A DNA stretch of 64,000 bases from Formosa haliotis (GCF_001685485.1 NZ_BDEL01000001.1:2973501-3037500), one strand, 5' to 3'; shown: positions 6,772-16,678, counted from the stretch's first letter. Numbers and translations are program-made. The notes: generated from the letters alone by a model not told the origin.

Positions 6772-7257
6772 ATGTCTAAATTTAAAAAGAAAAAAGGAGG
6801 GGAATTACCTGCAATATCTACCGCATCATTACCAGATATTGTATTTATGTTATTATTCTTCTTTATGGTGGCTACTGTAATGAGACAAAATACCTTAATG
6901 ATTGAAAATAAATTACCTGCTGCAGATCAAGTTGAAAAACTAGATAAAAAGGATTTGGTAATGTATATCTACGCTGGGAAACCAAGCCAGAGATACGAAA
7001 GTCAATATGGTACAGAGTCTAGAATTCAGTTGAATGATAAATTTGCAGATGTATCAGACATTGCAGCTTTTATTTCATCTGAAAGAGCTTCTAAACGAGA
7101 AGAATTAGTTCCTTTTTTAACAACAGCATTGAAAGTTGATAGTGATGCTAACATGGGTTTAGTGTCAGATATTAAACAAGAATTACGTAAAGTAAATGCG
7201 TTAAAAATTAATTACACAACTAGAAAGGGTGATGCACTTGCTGGTTTAAAAAAATAA
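6772..7257 (+). CDS. exbD: ExbD/TolR biopolymer transport protein (second copy)
   Basis: A 161-residue ExbD paralogue. It starts with a basic segment (MSKFKKKKGG), then SLPDIVFMLLFFFMVATVM with the conserved membrane Asp, then a periplasmic domain. Its sequence differs clearly from the upstream ExbD and lacks that protein's insert. Paired exbD genes are common in Bacteroidota. It ends the operon; a hairpin with T-run follows at 7281. Confidence 0.9.
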   Translation: MSKFKKKKGGELPAISTASLPDIVFMLLFFFMVATVMRQNTLMIENKLPAADQVEKLDKKDLVMYIYAGKPSQRYESQYGTESRIQLNDKFADVSDIAAFISSERASKREELVPFLTTALKVDSDANMGLVSDIKQELRKVNALKINYTTRKGDALAGLKK

Positions 7258-7280
7258 GTTTACTCTTAATTTTATATTTA

Positions 7281-7314
7281 AAAGGTGTTTTGATATTTCA
7301 AAGCACCTTTTTTT
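7281..7314 (+). terminator. Terminator of the exbB-exbD operon
   Basis: AAAGGTG (7281-7287) pairs with CACCTTT (7304-7310), extended by a weaker TTTT/AAAG pairing, then a T-run. Confidence 0.7.
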
Positions 7315-7361
7315 GATTAATACAATATCCTATTACTATTTGACTCTTTTTTAATTCATTA

Positions 7362-8081
7362 ATGAAAAACTATTGTATTCTTATTCCGCTTTTCTTTTTT
7401 GGTTTTATACCATTGGGTTTAGCTCAAACTCTCGATTTACCATCTACAAAGGTTATAGATTCCTTATACAAAGAAGATCAGTTTTACTTTGCCCTTACCT
7501 ATAATATCTTGGCCAAAATGCCTACTGGTGTAAGACAAACCGGTTTTTCTGTAGGTTTGCATGGTGGATTTCTTAAAGATATGCCTTTAAACAAACAACG
7601 TAATATTGCTATCGCTGCTGGTTTAGGATATTCGTATAATTCATTTAATCAAAATTTAGGTATTATTAAGGACGAATTTGGGGATACCAATTATATTGTT
7701 TTAAATGAAAACTACGAATTAAACTATAGTAGAAATAATTTTTATCAACATGTTATAGAATTGCCTATAGAATTTAGATGGCGAACTTCTACTGTTACAG
7801 ACTACCGATTTTGGCGTATTTATGCCGGGTTTAAGGTAGGTTATGTGTTTTCTAGTATCACAAATTTTAAAGGGGAACTAGGTAAGGTAAGATACACCGA
7901 TGTGAAGGGTTTCAATGATTTTCAATACGGTTTAACATTGAGCGCAGGTTACAATACATGGAATTTTTACGTTTATTATGCTTTAAATCCTATGTTTAAA
8001 GACGATATAAAAACTGTACTTACTCAAGAAAGTATAGATATGTATGCCATTAAATTGGGTTTAATTTTCTACATATTATAA
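7362..8081 (+). CDS. PorT-family outer-membrane beta-barrel protein
   Basis: A secreted barrel-type protein of 239 residues with signal peptide FFFGFIPLGLAQ. The rest alternates polar and hydrophobic residues, with repeated aromatic ends, and closes with IKLGLIFYIL, a barrel-terminal strand. The sequence FWRIYAGFKVGYVFS and its position behind an ExbB/ExbD operon match the PorT/SprT family, whose founder is needed for type IX secretion and gliding. Whether this copy is the true PorT/SprT orthologue is unproven. Its stop overlaps the convergent PAP2-like gene by 6 bp. Confidence 0.72.
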   Translation: MKNYCILIPLFFFGFIPLGLAQTLDLPSTKVIDSLYKEDQFYFALTYNILAKMPTGVRQTGFSVGLHGGFLKDMPLNKQRNIAIAAGLGYSYNSFNQNLGIIKDEFGDTNYIVLNENYELNYSRNNFYQHVIELPIEFRWRTSTVTDYRFWRIYAGFKVGYVFSSITNFKGELGKVRYTDVKGFNDFQYGLTLSAGYNTWNFYVYYALNPMFKDDIKTVLTQESIDMYAIKLGLIFYIL

Positions 8082-8672
8082 CCAATGTGGTATTAAAATC
8101 AGCTGCGGAATAATGCCCACGGCACAACCTATTATAAGTTCGGCAGTACTATGAGCTTTTAAACTTAATCGCGAAGTAGCTATTAGTCCCATTAAAAATA
8201 TTACGAGTGCTATACTGCCTAAAATATTTATACTAAAATGTATACTTAGGCCTATAAAAAACATAAATACTCCCGATATCGCGATCATATGTATACTTGC
8301 CTTATATTTTAATAAGACTAGCATTAAACAGCTTAAAGTAGACGCTAACATACCTACAAAAAAGTAATATAATTCTATAAATTCATAAGCGGTTAAAACA
8401 CGTTTTAATACTATTAGTATGATACCGCAATAAATAAATAAGGGTAACACCCTGTCTTTCGTCTGTTTTAACTCAATCGAAGAGATTCTTCCTAAAGTTT
8501 TTAATAGTAAAATACCCAAAATGGGTAACAGTATAGTAAGGATACTTATAGCTATAAGTTTATCTTTTATTATAGGTAAAGGTATATACCTTGGTGACTT
8601 CGAAAAATAAAAAAGTACGCCTACCAAAGGCATCAAAACGGGATGAAAAATGTAAGAGATACTTTTTTGCAT
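8076..8672 (-). CDS. PAP2-like integral membrane phosphatase family protein
   Basis: A 198-residue membrane protein with about six helices. It keeps the outline of the PAP2 (phosphatidic-acid phosphatase) signature: KQTKDRVLP, then KASIHMIAISG, then SRLSLKAHSTAELIIG. The third motif has Glu where Asp is usual, and the second lacks the PSGH glycine. It may act on lipid phosphates such as undecaprenyl pyrophosphate, or be a diverged non-catalytic relative. Convergent with and overlapping the PorT-family gene by 6 bp; no partner gene is adjacent. Confidence 0.66.
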   Translation of the reverse strand: MQKSISYIFHPVLMPLVGVLFYFSKSPRYIPLPIIKDKLIAISILTILLPILGILLLKTLGRISSIELKQTKDRVLPLFIYCGIILIVLKRVLTAYEFIELYYFFVGMLASTLSCLMLVLLKYKASIHMIAISGVFMFFIGLSIHFSINILGSIALVIFLMGLIATSRLSLKAHSTAELIIGCAVGIIPQLILIPHWL

Positions 8673-8787
8673 AGTCTGTAATATTGGTCTTATTTTACTC
8701 GAATATTAACGAATACCTAAACGAAATGATGATAAATATGTTAAATTATTAGTTTTAATTAAAATTTAACTTTTCATTAACAAACTC

Positions 8788-8930
8788 GTATTGATATTAT
8801 TTTGTCAAATGTTTTTTCATAGCTGTTAAGTATCAACAATCTATTTGTACTAGCTGTCTAGGGTTTTACCAAATTTTGGCTTAAACAAAGGATAAATAGT
8901 ACTGATATTATTTTACGCAAACGTTTTCGT
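8788..8930. promoter_or_regulatory. Regulatory region of susC: direct repeat and LacI-like operator
   Basis: The 361 bp between the PAP2-like gene and susC hold a direct repeat. GTATTGATATTATTTT at 8788-8803 and GTACTGATATTATTTT at 8899-8914 differ at one base and are 111 bp apart, each followed by a CAAA-GTTTT core. Behind the second, ACGCAAACGTTTTCGT (8915-8930) is a 16-bp palindrome broken at one pair, resembling LacI/CcpA-family operators. A weak -7 element TATATTTA (8951-8958) follows, so the operator would overlap the -33 region. No LacI-type gene is in the window. Confidence 0.5.
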
Positions 8931-9033
8931 AGAATGTAGTTTATTGTTAATATATTTATGAAAGCTAGTTGGTAATTACCTAACCATGTTTCAATTAGCG
9001 GCTATTTCAAACTAACTTAAAACAAACAAAAGT

Positions 9034-12000
9034 ATGAAAAAACAACTATTTCAAAGTGTATATCTGTGGGTATTTTTACTGATGGGTTCCACTATTTTTG
9101 CTCAATCAATTTCCGGTACGGTATCAGATACGAACGGCCCTCTCGCAGGAGCAAGTGTTATAATTAAAGGTACCGATGATGGAACAGTTACCGATTTCGA
9201 TGGAAATTTTAGTTTAGACGATGTTCCCAGTAATGCGATTTTGGTTGTGAGTTATGTGGGGTATTCAGCACAAGAATTAAGTGTACAAGGTAAATCTACT
9301 ATTAATGTTATTTTATTAGAAGATATATCTGGCTTAGAGGAGGTTGTTGTTATTGGTTATGGTGCCAAAGAAAAGAGCTTGGTTACTGGAGCAATTTCAA
9401 CAATAGATTCCGATCAAATTCAAAGCTCTTCAAATCAACGTGTTGAACAAGTCTTACAAGGACGAACTTCAGGTGTATCTGTGGTGTCTTCTTCAGGTTC
9501 TCCAGGAGCAGCAGCTAAAGTTCGAATTAGAGGGACCGGTTCTAACGGTAATTCAGATCCTCTTTATATTGTAGACGGGATGAAAGTTTCGGCTATCGAT
9601 AATATCGCTCCTAACGATATAGAGAGTATAGAAGTTTTAAAAGATGCGGCATCTTCTGCAATTTACGGTACTCAAGGGGCTAATGGTGTTATAATTATTA
9701 GTACGAAACGTGGAAAAGAAGGTCATTCTATTATTAGTTATAATACGCAATTGGCCTCGCAGATGGTTAGAAGTAAAATGAAATTAATGGATGCCTCTCA
9801 ATTTGTTAATTATATGCAAGAAGCAGGGCAAACAGGAGTTGTAGATAATGGTATAAATACAAATTGGATAGATGAAACGTTTAACGATGCTTTTATGCAA
9901 CGTCATGACTTGAGTTTTTCTGGAGGTTCAGAAAACATATCGTATTACTTATCGGGATCATTTTTAGACCAGAATGGTATTGTAGGTAAAGATAACTCTG
10001 CATATTCTAGAGCCACTTTAAGAGCTAATATTGTAAGCGATGTAGCTGAGTGGTTAGAGGTAGGTGTAAACATTAGTTATACCAATACCCAACAATCTAC
10101 GATTACAGAAGATGATTCTTATAGAGGTGTAATTAATAACATGCTTTTAATAGATCCGTTAACACCAGTTATTTATACTGGCGAATTACCTGAGAAAGCC
10201 CAAAACGGCGTTAATAATGGTACGGCCATGTACGATAGTAAAGGAAACGTTTATGGGTACCCAGCTTACTCTACCGGAGAAGTTATTAACCCAGTAGCGT
10301 ATGCCAATTATATTTTTAATGGTGATATAGATACCGACAGGATGTTATCTACGGTTTATGGAAAATTTAAATTGCTAGAGAATTTATCATTTACAACAAG
10401 ATTCGGATATGAAAGATCTAATGAAATAGATTCGCAATGGACGCCAATTTACGAGGTATCTTCAGAAGCTAGTAATCCAACGGCTACCCTAAGTGACAAT
10501 ATTAGACGAAACTCAAGATGGTTATGGGAAAATTTTGCGATATACGACCAATCTTTTGGCGACCATAATTTTACTGCATTATTAGGATATTCTGCCGAGC
10601 ATATAAATAATCCGTACTACAGTTTAAACGGTGCAAATATTAGTTACGAATCTGATAATTTCGCTTATTACGATTTTTCAAACCGTGATAATGACAGAAT
10701 AGGAGGAAGTGTTTACGAAAAAGCAATGACTTCTATCTTTGGAAGATTATCTTACGATTACGCAGGGAAATATTTAATTGAAGCTTCTTTAAGAAGCGAT
10801 ACATCGAGTTTATTTCCGGTAGATAATAGAACAGCCGTTTTTCCAGCAATATCTGCAGGTTGGGTGATTTCTAAAGAAGGCTTTTGGGGAGAAGATGCAA
10901 TCATTAATTATTTTAAAATAAGAGGAAGTTGGGGTCAAAATGGTAGCGATTATAATCTAGATCCAAGAAGTCCGTTACAAACATTTACCGTTTCTGCCTC
11001 AGATGGCGGTCAGGTAACATCTGTAGTCTACGAAGGCCAAACAGGGGTTACTCCAGGCGATTTACCTAACGAAAATTTATCTTGGGAGGTATCAACGCAA
11101 TTAGACCTTGGATTCGATCTTAGAGCGTTTGATAATCGGTTTAATTTCGCTTTCGATTATTACGATAAAACTACCGAAGATTTATTAATTCCTGCAAGCC
11201 AGTCCGATGTTTTTGCTACACCATCTTTAGGGTTAACCTTACCAGGAATTAACGGAGGAACCGTTAATAACAGAGGTTTAGAATTTGAAGTCGGCTATAA
11301 CACGACAACTAAAGGAGGATTTTCTTATGGTATTAATTTAAACCTTTCTACCCTTAAAAATGAAGTTACCGAAGTTTTAGGAAACGCAGCAATAAATGGG
11401 GCGACCATTCCTGGAGGACCAACCGTAACACGTTTTGAAGAGGGTTATCCGCTGTGGTATTTCTATGGGTATAAAACTTCCGGTATCGATCCGCAAACGG
11501 GAGAGCCAATCATTGTAGATACAGACGGTGTAGACGGCATAAGTGCTACCGATAAAACGATGATAGGATCTCCGCATCCCGATGTGCTTTATGGAGGTAA
11601 TTTTAGTATGGGATATTTAGGCTTCGATTTTAATTTAATGCTACAAGGTGTCTCTGGAAACGAAATATTTTCTGCATACCACCAACCTTCCCGACCTATT
11701 ACTAATAAACCCGTAGAGTATTATAACGGCCGTTGGACCGGACCTGGAGATGCAAATGCAACATACCCGGGAGCGTCTTCAATTAATCAAGCTTACGACA
11801 CCGATTTAATGATTCAAGATGGTTCTTACATGAGGATAAAGCAAATTCAATTGGGGTATACTTTGCCGCTTAATGTTGTCGAGAAAATTAAACTAAAACG
11901 TATCCGTGCTTATATTTCCTTAGACGATTTCTTTACTATTACAGATTATGAAGGCTTAGATCCAGAATCTGGAAGTTTTACAGATAATAGTCAAGGTGTA

Positions 12001-12060
12001 GATCGTGGATTTTATCCTGTAGCAGCAAAAGTAATTTTTGGTTTATCGGTTGATTTATAG
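9034..12060 (+). CDS. SusC/RagA-type TonB-dependent outer-membrane transporter
   Basis: Outer-membrane channel that imports glycans or other large nutrients with a SusD-type lipoprotein. 1008 residues: signal peptide ending STIFAQ, a carboxypeptidase-D-like domain (SGTVSDTNGPLAGASVIIKG), a TonB-box/plug region (EEVVVIGYGAKEKSLVTGAI), the plug with LYIVDGMKV and IEVLKDAASSAIYG, then a 22-strand barrel ending in FGLSVDL. Eighteen bases separate it from the susD gene. It needs ExbB/ExbD/TonB energy. The substrate cannot be inferred because no enzyme genes accompany it. Confidence 0.96.
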   Translation: MKKQLFQSVYLWVFLLMGSTIFAQSISGTVSDTNGPLAGASVIIKGTDDGTVTDFDGNFSLDDVPSNAILVVSYVGYSAQELSVQGKSTINVILLEDISGLEEVVVIGYGAKEKSLVTGAISTIDSDQIQSSSNQRVEQVLQGRTSGVSVVSSSGSPGAAAKVRIRGTGSNGNSDPLYIVDGMKVSAIDNIAPNDIESIEVLKDAASSAIYGTQGANGVIIISTKRGKEGHSIISYNTQLASQMVRSKMKLMDASQFVNYMQEAGQTGVVDNGINTNWIDETFNDAFMQRHDLSFSGGSENISYYLSGSFLDQNGIVGKDNSAYSRATLRANIVSDVAEWLEVGVNISYTNTQQSTITEDDSYRGVINNMLLIDPLTPVIYTGELPEKAQNGVNNGTAMYDSKGNVYGYPAYSTGEVINPVAYANYIFNGDIDTDRMLSTVYGKFKLLENLSFTTRFGYERSNEIDSQWTPIYEVSSEASNPTATLSDNIRRNSRWLWENFAIYDQSFGDHNFTALLGYSAEHINNPYYSLNGANISYESDNFAYYDFSNRDNDRIGGSVYEKAMTSIFGRLSYDYAGKYLIEASLRSDTSSLFPVDNRTAVFPAISAGWVISKEGFWGEDAIINYFKIRGSWGQNGSDYNLDPRSPLQTFTVSASDGGQVTSVVYEGQTGVTPGDLPNENLSWEVSTQLDLGFDLRAFDNRFNFAFDYYDKTTEDLLIPASQSDVFATPSLGLTLPGINGGTVNNRGLEFEVGYNTTTKGGFSYGINLNLSTLKNEVTEVLGNAAINGATIPGGPTVTRFEEGYPLWYFYGYKTSGIDPQTGEPIIVDTDGVDGISATDKTMIGSPHPDVLYGGNFSMGYLGFDFNLMLQGVSGNEIFSAYHQPSRPITNKPVEYYNGRWTGPGDANATYPGASSINQAYDTDLMIQDGSYMRIKQIQLGYTLPLNVVEKIKLKRIRAYISLDDFFTITDYEGLDPESGSFTDNSQGVDRGFYPVAAKVIFGLSVDL

Positions 12061-12077
12061 AATATAAAAGAAGAATT

Positions 12078-13619
12078 ATGAAAAAAATATATATAACTAC
12101 AATATTATCATTGATTTTATGTGCCTCTTGTTCAGACGATTTTGTTGAAATAGATGAAGTTGGCGCACTAGATACAGCAACCATTTTTGGTTCAGACGAC
12201 TATGCAGAGCAAGCCATTATTGGTTTGTACGATGTAATGCAATATAATTATGCAAAAGATTGGGACAGTGCCTTTTTTGTGAAATTACTACCTGGAGACG
12301 ACTCGAATGCCGGTGGTGGTAGTTCTACAGATCAAGCGCAGTTACAAGATATAGACGATTATAGCAATGTGTCTGTAGATAATGTTTCTATTGTTAGTAA
12401 CTGGACCCTATTTTATAGAACCATTGCTATTGCAAATACCATTATTGCAAATGTAGAAGTTGGAGATCTTTCTAAAAAAGAGATGTACTTGGCCGAAGCC
12501 AAATTTATTAGAGCATGGAGTTATTTTGAGCTAACAACCATGTGGGGAGAAGTACCATTACGACTAACCAACCCAACCGAGTTAAATCCGTCAGCTTTCG
12601 CGGCACCAAAAGCTACAATAGCAGAACTTTATGCACAGATAGAATCCGATTTAACAGATGCCATAGCAGGGCTTCCAAATAAAGGAAGTACAGATCAAAA
12701 CTTTAGAGTTTCTAAAGGTGCGGCTCAAGGTTTAATGGGAAAAGTGCTTGTTTTTCAAGAAAAGTATTCGGAATCGATCCCGTTTTTTGAAGCCGTGATA
12801 TCTAATTCCGCTTATGGATTAGAAGAAGACCCAATGCATGTTTGGTCGGTTAATTCAGAGTTTGGTAAAGAATCATTATTAGAAATCGGTTTTATTACTA
12901 CAAACGGTTATGATTGGGGGAATTTTCCTTGGGGTGGCCGTACAGAAAGTAATATTCATCAGCAATTAATGGGGCCTCGAGGCGATGGGATTTTTAATGT
13001 TGCACCAGTAGGTTTAATAAATGGTTGGGGATTTAATTTACCAAGTAAAAAGTTAATTGATGCTTTTGAAGCCGCTGGAGATACGCAACGTAAGGCCGCA
13101 ACCTTAATGACCGAGAGCGAGCTAATAGCTGGTGGAGGTAGTGTAGATCAATCTATTGCAGATGGTGGTAAAGTATGGGATTACGATGGTGCCATCCGGA
13201 TTAAATATGTAACACGTGCCGAAGATACGAGTGCCGATGGTGTACGGGACTTAAATTATGGTACCAACTGGAGATTGTTTCGTTATGCCGAAGTTTTATT
13301 ATTAGCGGCCGAAGCTTATAATAAAGTAGGACAAGATGATCAAGCCTTAATCGAGTTAAATAAAATACGGTTTAGAGCAGGTTTAGATGACTTATCTGGA
13401 TTATCTGGAACCGCTTTGTTTGATGCTATTGTAGATGAAAAGTACTTAGAATTGGCGTTTGAAGGTCAACGTTTTTGGGATTTAGTACGCTGGGGCAAAG
13501 CCGCATCAGAATTATCGAATACAGGGTATTCTTCTAAAAATAACCTATTCCCAATTCCATTAGCCGAATTGGAATTAAATGAAGCCTTAACAACGGCAGA
13601 TCAGAATCCAGGATATTAG
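12078..13619 (+). CDS. RagB/SusD-family surface lipoprotein
   Basis: Cell-surface nutrient-binding lid of the SusC channel. 513 residues with a lipoprotein signal: hydrophobic stretch then CASC, acylated Cys about residue 18, followed by the acidic SDDFVE, which fits the Bacteroidota surface-export signal. SusD features are EAKFIRAWSYFELTTMWGEV near residue 140 (TPR-like helices) and the C-terminal LAFEGQRFWDLVRWGKA. It is transcribed with susC; a hairpin follows 25 bp after the stop. Confidence 0.95.
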   Translation: MKKIYITTILSLILCASCSDDFVEIDEVGALDTATIFGSDDYAEQAIIGLYDVMQYNYAKDWDSAFFVKLLPGDDSNAGGGSSTDQAQLQDIDDYSNVSVDNVSIVSNWTLFYRTIAIANTIIANVEVGDLSKKEMYLAEAKFIRAWSYFELTTMWGEVPLRLTNPTELNPSAFAAPKATIAELYAQIESDLTDAIAGLPNKGSTDQNFRVSKGAAQGLMGKVLVFQEKYSESIPFFEAVISNSAYGLEEDPMHVWSVNSEFGKESLLEIGFITTNGYDWGNFPWGGRTESNIHQQLMGPRGDGIFNVAPVGLINGWGFNLPSKKLIDAFEAAGDTQRKAATLMTESELIAGGGSVDQSIADGGKVWDYDGAIRIKYVTRAEDTSADGVRDLNYGTNWRLFRYAEVLLLAAEAYNKVGQDDQALIELNKIRFRAGLDDLSGLSGTALFDAIVDEKYLELAFEGQRFWDLVRWGKAASELSNTGYSSKNNLFPIPLAELELNEALTTADQNPGY

Positions 13620-13643
13620 TTAATGTTGTTTGTTTGGTTCAAG

Positions 13644-13676
13644 AGCAGTGCATCCACTCTAGATGCACTGCTTTTA
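13644..13676 (+). terminator. Terminator of the susC-susD operon
   Basis: Perfect 11-bp stem AGCAGTGCATC (13644-13654) / GATGCACTGCT (13662-13672) with a 7-nt loop, followed by a short T-rich tail (TTTATTTG). Confidence 0.75.
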
Positions 13677-13692
13677 TTTGTAAAAGCTAAAC

Positions 13693-15156
13693 TTATATTT
13701 TCTTTCTTAAACGTGCTACAGGAACATCTAATTGTTCTCTATATTTTGCAACCGTTCTACGGGCTATAGGATAACCTTTTTCTTTTAATATTGAGGCTAA
13801 ATTCTCATCGGTTAACGGTTTTCTTTTATCTTCTTCATTAATCACCGTTTCAAGAATCATTTTAATTTCTCTTGTAGAAACATCTTCTCCTTGGTCGTTT
13901 TTCATAGATTCAGAGAAGAACTCTTTGATTAACTTTGTGCCATAAGGGGTATCTACATATTTACTGTTTGCAACCCTAGAAACCGTTGATACGTCCATGT
14001 TAATTTCGTCGGCTATATCTTTTAAAATCATGGGTTTTAAATTCCGCTCATCACCAGTTAAAAAATAATCTTTTTGGTAATGCATAATAGCACTCATGGT
14101 TACAAATAAGGTTTGCTGGCGCTGCTTAATAGCTTCTATAAACCATTTCGCCGCATCTAACTTTTGCTTGATAAAGGTAACAGCATCTTTTTGAGACTTC
14201 GACTTGTCTTTAGTGTCTTTGTAACCCTTAAGCATGTCGTTATATTCTCTAGAGACATGAATTTCTGGAGCATTTCTTCCATTTAAGGTTAATTCCAATT
14301 CGCCATCTACAATACGTATGGCAAAATCGGGAACAACATGTTCTACAATTCTATTGTTTCCGGAATAAGAACCACCCGGTTTAGGGTTTAACCGTTCTAT
14401 TTCTTCTATAGCATCTTTAAGTTGTGCCTCGCTAACATCGAATTTTTGCATTAATTTTTCGTAATGCTTTTTTGTGAATTGATCGAAAGCATCATCGATT
14501 ATTTCTTGTGCTAAAACAATATCTGCCAGCTTTTCTTTACGGTGTAACTGTATGCTAAGACATTCTTGTAAATCACGTGCACCTACACCTGCAGGGTCTA
14601 ATTGATGGACTACATTAAAAACTTTATTTATAGTGGCCTCATCGGTATAAACGTTTTGTGTAAAGGCCAAATCATCCATGATGTCTGGTGTAGATCGTCT
14701 TATATAGCCGCTTTCATCGACACTACCTACTAAAAATTCAGCAATATCGCGTTCTTCATCGGTTAAACGAAAGGTGTTTAATTGTGAGATTAAATGTTGA
14801 GTAAACGAGGTGCCAGCCGCATAAGGCATGGTTTTTTCTTCGTCGTCGCTACTGTAATTATTGGCTTGTGTTCTATAATCTGGAATTTCATCATCGCTTA
14901 AATATTCATCCACATTAATCTCGTCTGAAGCGATGGTTTCATTCTCGTCGTTATAGTCGTCTTTTGTATTATCGAAGTCGTCATCAAACTCACTTAAAGG
15001 CTCTTCTTTTCCGCCTTCTAAGGCAGGATTTTCTTCAAGTTCTTGCTTTAAGCGTTGTTCAAAAGCTTGCGTAGGCAACTGTATCAACTTCATTAATTGA
15101 ATTTGTTGCGGCGATAATTTCTGCGATAATTTGAACTGTAAATTTTGCTTTAGCAT
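13693..15156 (-). CDS. rpoN: RNA polymerase sigma-54 factor
   Basis: Alternative sigma factor directing RNA polymerase to -24/-12 promoters and requiring AAA+ activators. 487 residues: Gln/Leu-rich activator-interacting region I (LSPQQIQLMKLIQLP), an acidic linker rich in Asp/Glu (residues about 50-120), the core-binding domain, an HTH (MDVSTVSRVANSKYVDTPYG) and the RpoN box (ARRTVAKYREQL) near the end. All expected parts are present and the length is normal. It follows asnS on the same strand, but a terminator lies between them. Confidence 0.96.
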   Translation of the reverse strand: MLKQNLQFKLSQKLSPQQIQLMKLIQLPTQAFEQRLKQELEENPALEGGKEEPLSEFDDDFDNTKDDYNDENETIASDEINVDEYLSDDEIPDYRTQANNYSSDDEEKTMPYAAGTSFTQHLISQLNTFRLTDEERDIAEFLVGSVDESGYIRRSTPDIMDDLAFTQNVYTDEATINKVFNVVHQLDPAGVGARDLQECLSIQLHRKEKLADIVLAQEIIDDAFDQFTKKHYEKLMQKFDVSEAQLKDAIEEIERLNPKPGGSYSGNNRIVEHVVPDFAIRIVDGELELTLNGRNAPEIHVSREYNDMLKGYKDTKDKSKSQKDAVTFIKQKLDAAKWFIEAIKQRQQTLFVTMSAIMHYQKDYFLTGDERNLKPMILKDIADEINMDVSTVSRVANSKYVDTPYGTKLIKEFFSESMKNDQGEDVSTREIKMILETVINEEDKRKPLTDENLASILKEKGYPIARRTVAKYREQLDVPVARLRKKI

Positions 15157-15190
15157 AAAATATAGATGCGATTAAACATAAAAATAAAAA

Positions 15191-15228
15191 AAACAATCTA
15201 CATAGTGTGTGTACATAGATTGTTTTTG
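15191..15228 (-). terminator. Terminator of asnS
   Basis: Stem AAACAATCT (15191-15199) / AGATTGTTT (15217-15225). Read on the minus strand the second arm is followed by a long T-run, so it terminates asnS before rpoN. Confidence 0.75.
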
Positions 15229-15244
15229 TGAGTATTTTATGAGA

Positions 15245-16678
15245 TTAAAACTCTGCGTTCTGCGGTGTTCTTGGGAACGGAATCACGTCGCGAATGTTGG
15301 ACATTCCTGTTGCAAACATAACTAAACGCTCGAATCCTAGTCCGAATCCAGAATGCACAGCACTACCATATTTTCTTAGGTCTAAGTACCACCAAAGTTC
15401 TTCTTCGTCTATTCCTAAAACGGCCATTTTTTGTTTTAATACATCTAATCGCTCTTCACGTTGTGCACCCCCAACAATTTCTCCAATACCAGGAAATAGA
15501 ATATCCATGGCGCGAACTGTTTTTCCATCTTCATTTAAGCGCATATAAAAGGCCTTGATGTTTGCTGGATAATCGAATAAGATAACCGGACATTTAAAAT
15601 GCTTTTCTACTAAGAAACGTTCGTGTTCACTTTGTAAATCTGCACCCCATTCGTCGATTATATATTTAAATTTCTTTTTCTTGTTAGGCTTACTGTTACG
15701 TAAAATATCGATAGCTTCTGTATAGCTTACACGCTTAAAGTTGTTATCTACCACAAAACGCAGTTTTTCTATAAGCGTCATTTCGCTACGTTCTGCTTGA
15801 GGTTTCTTTTTATCTTCGTCTTGTAAGCGGGCGTCTAAAAATTCTAAATCTTCAAAATTATGTTCTAGCACATAGCCAATTACAAACTTCATAAAATCTT
15901 CTGCCAAATCCATATTCCCGGCAAGATCCATAAATGCGACTTCTGGCTCTATCATCCAGAATTCTGATAAGTGTCTTGAAGTATTCGAGTTTTCTGCTCT
16001 AAAAGTAGGCCCAAAAGTGTAGACTTTTCCTAAAGACATCGCGTAAGTTTCGGCTTCTAACTGACCAGAAACCGTAAGGTTTGTTTCTTTTCCGAAGAAA
16101 TCTTTAGAGTAATCTATAGCACCATCTTCTGTTAACGGAGGGTTTTTTGCATCTAAACTCGATACGCGAAACATTTCTCCAGCACCTTCGGCATCACTTC
16201 CTGTTATGATAGGAGTGTGTACATAGAAAAAACCATTATTGTTGAAATACTGGTGAATTGCGAAAGATAAAGCGGAACGCAATCGCATTACCGCACTAAA
16301 TGTATTTGTTCTTGTACGTAAATGCGCGTTTTCTCGTAAAAATTCGAACGAGTGTTTTTTAGGTTGAATAGGGTAGGTTTCAGGGTCTGAATCTCCTAAA
16401 ATAGTAATAGATTTTACTTGAATTTCTACCGTTTGACCTTTTCCAAGACTCTCTGTTAATTCTCCTTTTATATGAACAGCAGCACCTGTAGTGATACGTT
16501 TTAAAGTATTTTCGTCGGTGTTTTCGAAATCGACAACACACTGAATATTTTGTAATGACGAACCATCATTTAAGGCAATAAAACGGTTCGCTCTAAATGT
16601 TCTTACCCAACCTTTAACTTCTACATCGTGTAGATTAATGTTTTGTTTTAATAATTCTGAAATTGTTATTGGTTTCAT
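15245..16678 (-). CDS. asnS: Asparaginyl-tRNA synthetase
   Basis: Charges tRNA-Asn with asparagine using ATP; class II, cytoplasmic. 477 residues: N-terminal OB-fold anticodon-binding domain (VEVKGWVRTFRANRFIALND), class II motif 2 (FRAENSNTSRHLSEFWMIEPE region) and motif 3 (GLGFERLVMFATGM). The ending RDVIPFPRTP is typical of AsnRS as opposed to AspRS. It has its own perfect -7 element TATATTTG (complement of 16699-16706) just behind the exporter gene, so it need not depend on upstream transcription. Confidence 0.95.
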   Translation of the reverse strand: MKPITISELLKQNINLHDVEVKGWVRTFRANRFIALNDGSSLQNIQCVVDFENTDENTLKRITTGAAVHIKGELTESLGKGQTVEIQVKSITILGDSDPETYPIQPKKHSFEFLRENAHLRTRTNTFSAVMRLRSALSFAIHQYFNNNGFFYVHTPIITGSDAEGAGEMFRVSSLDAKNPPLTEDGAIDYSKDFFGKETNLTVSGQLEAETYAMSLGKVYTFGPTFRAENSNTSRHLSEFWMIEPEVAFMDLAGNMDLAEDFMKFVIGYVLEHNFEDLEFLDARLQDEDKKKPQAERSEMTLIEKLRFVVDNNFKRVSYTEAIDILRNSKPNKKKKFKYIIDEWGADLQSEHERFLVEKHFKCPVILFDYPANIKAFYMRLNEDGKTVRAMDILFPGIGEIVGGAQREERLDVLKQKMAVLGIDEEELWWYLDLRKYGSAVHSGFGLGFERLVMFATGMSNIRDVIPFPRTPQNAEF

